A stretch of 64,000 nucleotides of DNA from Marasmius tenuissimus. Taxonomy: Eukaryota; Basidiomycota; Agaricomycetes; Agaricales; Marasmiaceae. Each line of letters opens with the position of its first letter. Within the stretch, counting starts at the first letter, position 1. Shown here in pieces: positions 56,734-64,000 of this stretch. Location: positions 868,001 to 932,000 of the forward strand of contig JAQOTA010000062.1 in assembly GCA_029532415.1 (NCBI GenBank), in the 5' to 3' direction. The translations under genes were made by a program, and so were the position numbers. The notes beneath the pieces were generated by a model, which worked only from the letters and a program-made list of their open reading frames with translations, searched no databases and was not told where the DNA came from.

Positions 56734-59700
56734 TCATCTTTTTGCAGATGCCAGCCATTTTTTCCATGGCAATGCAAGGACTTGTGCTTTGAGAGCTTCA
56801 GCTTCACCAGCAAAACAGTCTGGGAAGGTCTATCGGGGGAAGAAGCCCATCATTGTACAAGATGTAGAACAATGAGAAGGAGGAGTTGAGTTCTGAGAAA
56901 TATGTACTCACCTCAATCCACTCAAGTACATTTGCCCTTGCATGTTCTACTATTATTCGATAACAAGTCTCCAATTTTGTGTGACCCTTTGCAAGCTCAA
57001 AAAAGGTTTGGCATAGTGAGAACAGCTCCACACTAAGATGGCAGTGTTTCAAGAGCGATGAATCAAGCAGATTCATAAGGATGTTTTCTACCTCCTCAGA
57101 ATCTTTCTTGCTGGAGCTCTTGCAAAGTGTCTTGAAACGGGAGACAGAAGTTGTGGCCACTTGTAAACAAGTGTTCTGGTATGCAAGGTGCCAAGGATTG
57201 CACAACTCAGTGCCTCCATTGTCAAGGTCACAGTGGCATTCTGTGATGCGTGGTAGTTGATGTGTGTTGCCTTTAAGCAGTTGTGGCCCACCCCCCCCTC
57301 CTCCACATCCTGTTGTTACTTTAATGAGCCAACATATGATGTTATCTTTTGGAGACATGTTTGGTTGCCATTCGAGGTGGTAACACAGGGGATAACTTCG
57401 AAGCTTGAGCTGGAGCCTTGCAATTAGGTGTTTAGAATCACCAATGTGTCTCTATGAAGTACAAACCGTCAGAACAAAGCTAAGATCCAGTAGGAAAGGT
57501 CCACCTTACACAATTCTGCAACCACACTGCCAACTCAACAAATGCAAGGGTCCATCCACATCCGCTATTGTACTGGGATGGAGAGGCCTGGGAGGCCACA
57601 AAGGCAAAGGCCAGATCAACATTTAGAAGATCATCTATCAAGTACTCAGTAGGTTCAAGGAACAATCTGCACAATCCCATCCATTCCGTGAAGAAGTGAA
57701 TAGTTGTGTCACTATAGAGTTGGTCCAAGCTGCACATAGATCAGGGAAAAATCTGAGGATGACAAATGAATGACTTTGATACCTGTAAGTTTGAATCTTA
57801 CTAGTGGTAAGATTTTGAAGCCACAGTCGTGCAATGACATATTTCTCAATGTCAATATTGATGTGGAATTCCAATGACCTCCTTTTATCGACCAGATAGT
57901 CCTTGAAAGAGCTGTCATGTATGTTGACCGGGCCATCCACTGTATCATCCTCAAAAGCAAGCACAGAGTACATTGCTTGTACTGTCAAAGCCACCTGCTG
58001 TGAAGGCAACCTCAGCACCAACTCGATGTGGGCCTGGGTTGGTTCCAGATACTTTGGAAGGATTAGGAGTGCTGTGAGGATGAGGCGAGTTTGTTCAGGG
58101 TGGGAATTAGTGCTAAGTAGAGCATGGTAGAGGCAATCACGGTCATCATATTGAGATGGCTTGGATTGCTGATGGTGTGCAGGGCTGTTAAAGAGGTTAC
58201 TACAAAGCCAGGCAGGGCAAGAAAAACATACAGTTGAGAAACTGACCCCTTTCTGGATCCAGGTCTGAACCATTTCAGAGCCTCTGAAAAGTGATGGACA
58301 AGTGTTATTGGCACAGGTAATTCCTTGAAAATGAGGTCAATACAGATCAGGAGTTGTTGGATGAGCTGCATTGGGAACATACCCTGGAAGTTAGCCAAGA
58401 TATCACCATTTCAAAAGGACGGGTGGCCACAGAGGACTCTTGACCATGTAGGAGAGTTCTGTTGATAGTGCTGGTTGCAATGGTTTTCAGATCCAGATTC
58501 TGAAGATCAAACAATAATTCGCTGTTGGGTTGCCTGATGCTACAGCAGAGATCTCCCCATCCTTCCCAAAAAGTTCGGAGCCGCTCAGCATGATGGCTAG
58601 ATAAGGACATAGAGGGTGATTTCAGAGTCTTGTTGGGACCAAGTAAAACAGGAAGCTTACCGTGAAATGGGTAGGTTTTTTGGTACAAGTGCCTGGATCC
58701 ATTGCCGCGCGAGGGGATCTTGATATTTTGGTAGGTTGATATAATATTGTTGTGATGAGTCGCAGAGGAGATCACGAAAGAAGGGTTCCAGCTCCAACCG
58801 ACTATCATGCCACCTGGCCAAGTGAGATGCTTCCAGTGACTTCATCATTGAAGAAACACCAGGACCTGGACCCAGCACATGGAGGATATATGATTGCTCT
58901 GACTCAGCAGGGAGTAGAATGATCGAAGCCAAGATGGTGAGGAGCTTCTGTTGGTCTGGAAAGGTAGAGAGAAAGCTCTGAAGGAAGTCATCACGCTCCT
59001 TGATGACCTCGATAGTGGGCTGGTTGTCTGCACTGCAGAAATGAGCCCACGTCTTGAGCAGACGTTGAAAATCGGGGGCTAGGTCAAAAGGATCCACATC
59101 CAGGATGAAGTTTGGGGTTCCCTGAATTAGCCGGGTTAACACTTGCAGCCACGGTTGAGCAAGAGCATCTCGGTGGGCGGCGCAGTCAATGTAGAACTGT
59201 TTTGCACGCAATGGGTCGGAAAGGAAGTCAGTGAACGAGGTATGGTACACGCGAATGGGAGTGTCCCCTTCTCTGATCTCAAGCACCGAATGCATGGACC
59301 TCAATGTGAGATCCACTTCTCCTGGAGGTAACACAAGTAGTAATTCAATGAAGTCGGGTGAAGGTGTGGCATGAGGAGGAAGTATGAGGATAGCGGCAAG
59401 GATAGAGAGGAGCCTCTCGTAGTTGAGGGTTAGGGAAAGGATCATGTGGTAAAGCTCGTCAAGAGTGGAGTTGAACGATGACTCAGACTCGCCATTTCCA
59501 GGGGTGTAGTTGAGGATCTGGCGCAGCTGAGCAATTGGATGAGAGCTTTTTATTGATCTGACCGCGGTTGCAGCGTAAACGAACTGGCTCGAAGCCTTCT
59601 GAACCAGGCATGCGAGATCCTCGGGGGAGGGCCAAGGGGTCGGGAACTGAACACGAGAATACTTGGGGTCTGCACAAATAACTTGGAATTCGTGGAGGTA

Positions 59701-60631
59701 ATAACGTTCGATATCTTCATCTGGCATGAACGACTCATCCAGCACAACACGGTTAGTAATGCAACTGAGATCCCTCGCATTGAAAGCTTCCTGAATCCAT
59801 GCCTCTGGACGGCTGGTTATCAGAAATCGCAATGGGCAGCGAGGCAATTGACGATAGGAAGAGAGAATGATTGCGAGGATGCGCTGTTGAGTTCGTTCGT
59901 TGCCGCATTCATCAAGGCCATCTATGATGACAAGATCTGGATCCTTCAATCCAGGCGCAACTTTGGTCAAGGGACGCTTCCACCATCTGCCTTCCAGTGA
60001 GGGCTTCAGGACGAGCTCTCGAAATTGTTCCTCCAAAGAAGCCTCCAGTATCCTTGGATCGTCGGAGATTCTTCGATTTATCAAGGTTTTTGCGGATGGC
60101 ACGTTTGTCACGAGACCGTGAGCAATGGCGGGCATGAGGGCTGAGGGATTGTTTCGCTTTGGGTCGGAACGGAAGAAGAAGAACGACGCCACAAGCCCTT
60201 CCTCCTTGCAAGCTTTGGCGACGGTCATTGCTATGGCTGTCTTGCCCGCACCTGCGGTGCCGCAAAGCCAACAAAGAGGAAGGGACTTTTTTTTGGCGGT
60301 TCGCCATTCATGAATGTTTCTGAGAACTACCACACGGGTTCCTTCCAAACATTCCCCACGCTCGGATTGTTGTTCCGCGTCGTGTGAAGCTCCAACGCCT
60401 CCAACGACGTCCCAAAGTCTCTCGTGCCCTACAAGGAATCAATGTATGTCAAGGCGTCTGCTGGTTCGACAAGAGAAAATCCGACTTACGCTTGGAGACT
60501 GTCGTGTTGACGTTCTTCACGAGATCACCTCCAACGTTGACAACTTCAATGTTCTGGTCACGTCCGTAATTGACGTTCTGGTCCCTGGCAGAATTATTCT
60601 GCGGGCCGGAGCCATGGCGATGCGCTTGCAT
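56734..60631 (-). CDS. NLR-like NACHT NTPase with extra post-NACHT units (NLR3)
   Basis: Exon 1 (60631-60490) codes an Asn/Gln/Gly-rich N-terminus (SGPQNNSARDQNVNYG, VNVGGDLVKN). After an intron (60429-60489), exon 2 (60428-58661) holds the P-loop GTAGAGKTAIAMT near residue 85, Walker B LVIIDGLDEC and a post-NACHT unit (ILILPPHATPSPDFIELLL...VYHTSFTDFL). A weaker second unit follows (ASIILLPAESEQSYILHVL...LEPFFRDLL). Further exons from 58596 down add a third unit (ALLILPKYLEPTQAHIELVL...IHDSSFKDYLVD), then LDQLYSDTTIHFFTEW. The shared tail has TECHCDL, HLAYQNTC and FSLCQTFFELA, ending LASAKR at 56734. NLR1 has only one such unit. Joins around 58,380 and 58,240 are uncertain, and the distal part looks AT-richer, so it may be the 3' half of a second NLR fused on. 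The NACHT part is secure. Confidence 0.8.
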
Positions 60632-61564
60632 AGTTTTCTAACAGGGTGTCGCGGGTACCAAGGGAACGCAGAAGTGGGTAGGGCGAAGCGGCAGAATTCT
60701 TTGGGTACGGTAGAGAGGTCAGTATTTCAACTTGGGAAAGGTTATAGGTGGAAGGGGAGGTAAAGGTGGTGGTGGTGGTAGAAAAGCTGGAACGATGGAT
60801 GAAACGCTGAAACCGTGCTTGAGCCTGCCACCTTTCTCAGGGTGCTGGAGCCAGTGTATATGAGCATCGCTGCTGTCAAGATCATATGAGCTTCTATAGG
60901 TGAATGAGGACAGACACGAGGAAAACACGAGGACATACCTACGCAAGACGTCTGACCGGCGACCAACCAAGTCCGTAGCTGTAGGCAGTGGGGCATCACT
61001 GGAAGTCTCAAAATCATGATTTACGGGCGTGAGTCTTGCCTAGTAGTCGAGCTTGATATCGCGTCCACCGTGGTTCGCTACAGTGTTGCAAGTACGATGC
61101 AGATGGCACCCAGCGGCAAGAGTAAATTCTGATCGAATGAGGCTAAAATTATCTCATTCCGGCGGTGATAGAACAACAAGTAGGATTGCAGACCACATTG
61201 TAGCAAGTACACAGCACTCTTTCACTCAAATCTGCATCCCTGAAGCACCCCAATGACTTCAGGCAGTCTCTCTACAGGACTGCCTTCTCTTCCCAACAAC
61301 AACTTTGCTTGATCAGGTCCGTGAATCCAGCGAGACCCCACGCGACGCCATCGTCCTTCCGGATCGCGATTGTGATATCGTGAAATGTAGGAGGAGTAGT
61401 GGGATTAAATTGCGTTCCGTATTGAGCCGTTGGACGAACGGTTGGACGATGTTCGGTGATTGGTTGGGTGTTGCCAGATTTGGTGGGCTGCTTCGATCTC
61501 CAGAGAAACAAATATCGAAATGTGTTCAAGAGTTACTCGATCGTCGGTGATTGGAAGGCACTTG
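60632..61564. other. Upstream region of NLR3
   Basis: Promoter side of NLR3. It includes a GGT-rich stretch near 60,760. No gene was recognised. 61,300-61,560 may be a badly decayed continuation of the duplicated SKT5-like piece that follows. Confidence 0.4.
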
Positions 61565-62080
61565 AGACAGAGAGAGGTGGAGGAGGAAGGCCGACTCCGA
61601 GAACATTAATATTGGCTACAGCAAAGACGGATCCTGAGAATGTTGTTGATCGGGCGTAATATTACCCGCGCGGCGGATAAAAGCACTCGACGAATTGACT
61701 GCTCTGGCTGGCGTCTACGCAGTGCATTGGCCCCGCTGAACCTGTGTCGTTTGTGTTGGGCTGGAGTTCGATATCTGAGTCGTGTCGAGCGTCGAGTTGG
61801 AGTTTTTCGTGGTGCTGGTTAGGGTTGGGGGCACAGCTTCCGGCACACGTGTTTTTGGAGAGGGTTGATCAATCGATCAGGGTTGAACGTTGACGTTGAA
61901 TCCGGATGTTTTGACTTCCAACGCGTCCTCCAGAGTCTACCATGTTCAAGCATAAATTCCATTTCCGCAGTCCCACAGACCAGTCTCTCTTGGGCGCCAC
62001 CTGTTTTCTCTACCATATTGACATTCTCCCGCGAGGCATAGGCAGGCCGCTTCGGTCTGCAAATATCTCCAATAAGTGCC
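61565..62080 (-). pseudogene. Duplicated 5' fragment of the SKT5-like gene
   Basis: Same orientation as the copy at 53.7-55.98 kb. 61,565-61,650 matches the Pro-rich/AANNILGVGS coding segment (about 55,370-55,435), with CCGACTCCGAGAA and GGATCCTGAGAATGTTGTTG. 61,675-61,760 matches the first codons (CTCGACGAATTGACTGC). 61,809-62,080 matches the promoter and leader, ending with AGGCCGCTTCGGTCTGCAAA. About 200 bases of the N-terminal exon are missing between the blocks. It is non-coding and part of a segmental duplication flanking NLR3. Confidence 0.62.
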
Positions 62081-64000
62081 AGTCCTTAAGGAAGATACAG
62101 AACAAGTGCGAATCGAGGCGAGAATTCCAAACATAATGTTGCTGCAAATCTTTCCGTCGGAGGAACTGCTGATGGGCGTCTTCCAAGGTGAGGGACAACT
62201 CCCAGAATACGAACACAATTGTTGATCGCCGTTACTCCAGTCTGAGAAGACACGGGAAGATATCTCGACGAATTTCCCGGGTTCATTCGCCATCGTTCTT
62301 TGATGGCTACATGTACCTTGGTGGATATGCCCGCTCCTTTGATCCAACGAGAACCCTGACGTTTGCCCGCAGAAACGGTATTATCATTTCAGAGGACAGT
62401 AACCACCAGACCCGAAACCTCCATATGAAAGCGAAAGCTATAATCCACCGTCGGGACCTCTCTTTAACTGACAGGGACACATGTCTGCAACCTGCCCAAA
62501 ATCACGACCAACCAACGATTCTCCCCCGGCGCCTCAACCTCAACTTCGACATTCAAACGGACACTCAGACTCGCTAGCACTTGAATTGCTCTACCCATCG
62601 GCGGAAGACCTCATGTTACCAAGAATCCAGGTTGTAGCCCTCACCCATAGTATGCATATTCAGAATTTCAAACATCTAGTTCGAAGTGTTGATGTCCGGA
62701 TATCGTTTCAAGGTTCGAGGCATGCAGTGCCGAGCATGCGGATATTCGAATCGAATGAACCTCTCATCCCGAAACCAGCATGCTTTTCTCATCTCCGGGG
62801 AGAAGGTTGCTCATGGAACCATTGTACGCCCATCGTGCAACACGGAATTAGACGTGCTCGTGGTTTTTCGAGTACGACTCAAGTTTTTGATTTTTGGGAT
62901 TGGAATATACGGATGTCGAGGAAGTTGGGTGAGTCCAAGTCAAGGGTCGAAGGAAGAGTCGAGACTGACTACCTCTTCTAGCCATTGACTCGAGGGCTCT
63001 TCTCACACGGAAATCGTTTTGGTGATCGTGGATGAACGGATGTTGGAGAAGAGAATCTGGCCTGGCCTTGGTAGAGATGGCAATGTATCTTTTGTCCCCG
63101 TCACCGTAGCGGTCAATCTGGAGTAGAAGGACCAAGTTCGTTTTGTGGGGTTCAGATTTCCGCTTTTAGGTTATGGTGAGTCTGACGCCCCAAAGGCACG
63201 GATTTCTTATAATTCGCAACGGCTGATGACAGTTTACTTACCAGTCGACTCAAGAACATCCATGCTCTCGAGCTGGTTGAGGGTGAAGCAAAGGTGCACT
63301 TTGGTGCTTATCCGGAGCTCGAGCGACGACTCGTTTGCTCGCCTTGATACGGATAATTCGTCTCGGGAGTAACTCGAGCTCGGGGTCTTTTTTGACTCTC
63401 GGTCCAGTCCCTCGATACACTTGTCTACGGAACCCTTCAGCAAAAGAGAGGCAAGCTCGGTTTGGCCACCACTTCGACAAACCGGTGTATCAGATAAGAA
63501 GGAAACGAAGAATTGAGCGGCTCACCACGAGTCAGGGATCGAATTGCCAGCAGAGTGGGGGTAAGGACGATAAGCCTGTGAGCTCGTTATCCTCCTCGCT
63601 AACATTTTCCACGTCTCATGGACACCTCTCTTCGTTGTGGGTCAGATGCAGTGTAAAGTGCTTACGGTACGCGGACGAGCTGGCCTGTACGACTGAACCA
63701 CCACGGTCAATTGATCTCGATCCACCTCTACCGCTACACCATCCATTTCTATCACTCCACCATCCGGGATTTCTCAGCTCAGGCTTTCTCTGCGACCTCT
63801 GACGATGGACCAAGTCGCCTCCGTTTCGACTGGAGCTCGCTAACACTACTTGACTCCAATTGAGACCACAGTCACATTAAATGTGCCTCCCCTTCCCGCT
63901 CGCCTTCTTGCAGCGCCGCTTCCATTCGGCCTGCTAGTACTTCCTGGAGCAAGTACATGTCTTGCGTGAAGGGAGAGCCCCATAATGATCAAGCCGACGA
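62081..64000. other. Right-hand gene-poor region
   Basis: No supported gene. Overlapping open frames at 62,481-62,988 on plus contain a CRACG motif but no complete zinc-binding domain. 63,335-63,802 is Ser/Arg/Pro-rich in several frames. Exons of a gene extending beyond the window cannot be excluded. Confidence 0.35.

Noticed and set aside
62686..62988. Possible zinc-binding protein (CRACG...)
   Set aside because: Only one CxxC pair and a lone Cys, no start context, and several overlapping frames.
1..64000. CRISPR arrays, bacterial operons, integrated viral genomes, rRNA genes
   Set aside because: None seen. Spaced direct repeats of CRISPR type, Shine-Dalgarno-led gene strings, capsid genes and rRNA motifs are all absent.

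Overview
The window looks like nuclear DNA of a filamentous basidiomycete (Agaricomycetes-type). Genes are split by short introns (about 50-70 nt) with GT...AG ends and CTAAC/CTGAC-like branch sites. The families fit too: NACHT-type NLRs, F-box proteins, small secreted proteins, a Tad-like LINE and fungal pRiA4b ORF-3-type proteins. Nothing bacterial, viral or CRISPR-like was seen.

Layout. 0-8 kb, accessory and decaying: a partial MACPF-like gene at the left edge, an NLR gene (NLR1), two broken copies of a pRiA4b ORF-3-type gene and a 474-bp terminal-inverted-repeat element. 8-13 kb: a single-pass membrane protein, an F-box protein and a secreted protein. 14-15.7 kb: an NLR pseudogene (NLR2) that has lost its middle. 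17-26 kb: an FAD monooxygenase, a very hydrophobic secreted protein and a C2H2 zinc-finger regulator, separated by gene-poor DNA. 28.9-40.7 kb, dense housekeeping block: a KDM4-type histone demethylase, the Nbs1 subunit of the MRN repair complex and the G-patch/R3H protein Sqs1. 41.5-43.5 kb: a small Cys-containing secreted protein gene facing an inverted, truncated copy of its own promoter and signal peptide. 43.8-52.2 kb: a full-length non-LTR retrotransposon with a 17-bp target-site duplication, a poly(A) tail and an open 1877-codon ORF2. 52.2-62 kb: a decayed SKT5/Sel1-repeat gene and duplicated pieces of its 5' region, with a third NLR locus (NLR3) between them.

The most interesting signal is the NLR family. 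Three paralogues share a first exon coding a short Asn/Gln/Gly-rich N-terminus, split from the NACHT part by an intron at the same codon phase. They also share a distinctive C-terminal tail (DCHC...GKES...LAYQ) in place of the usual WD40, ankyrin or TPR repeats. The loci are at different stages: apparently intact (NLR1), internally deleted with stops and frameshifts (NLR2), and extended by extra post-NACHT units (NLR3). This suggests an actively evolving immune or self/non-self family. Exon limits are read by eye from splice motifs and frame, so the ends of multi-exon genes are approximate.
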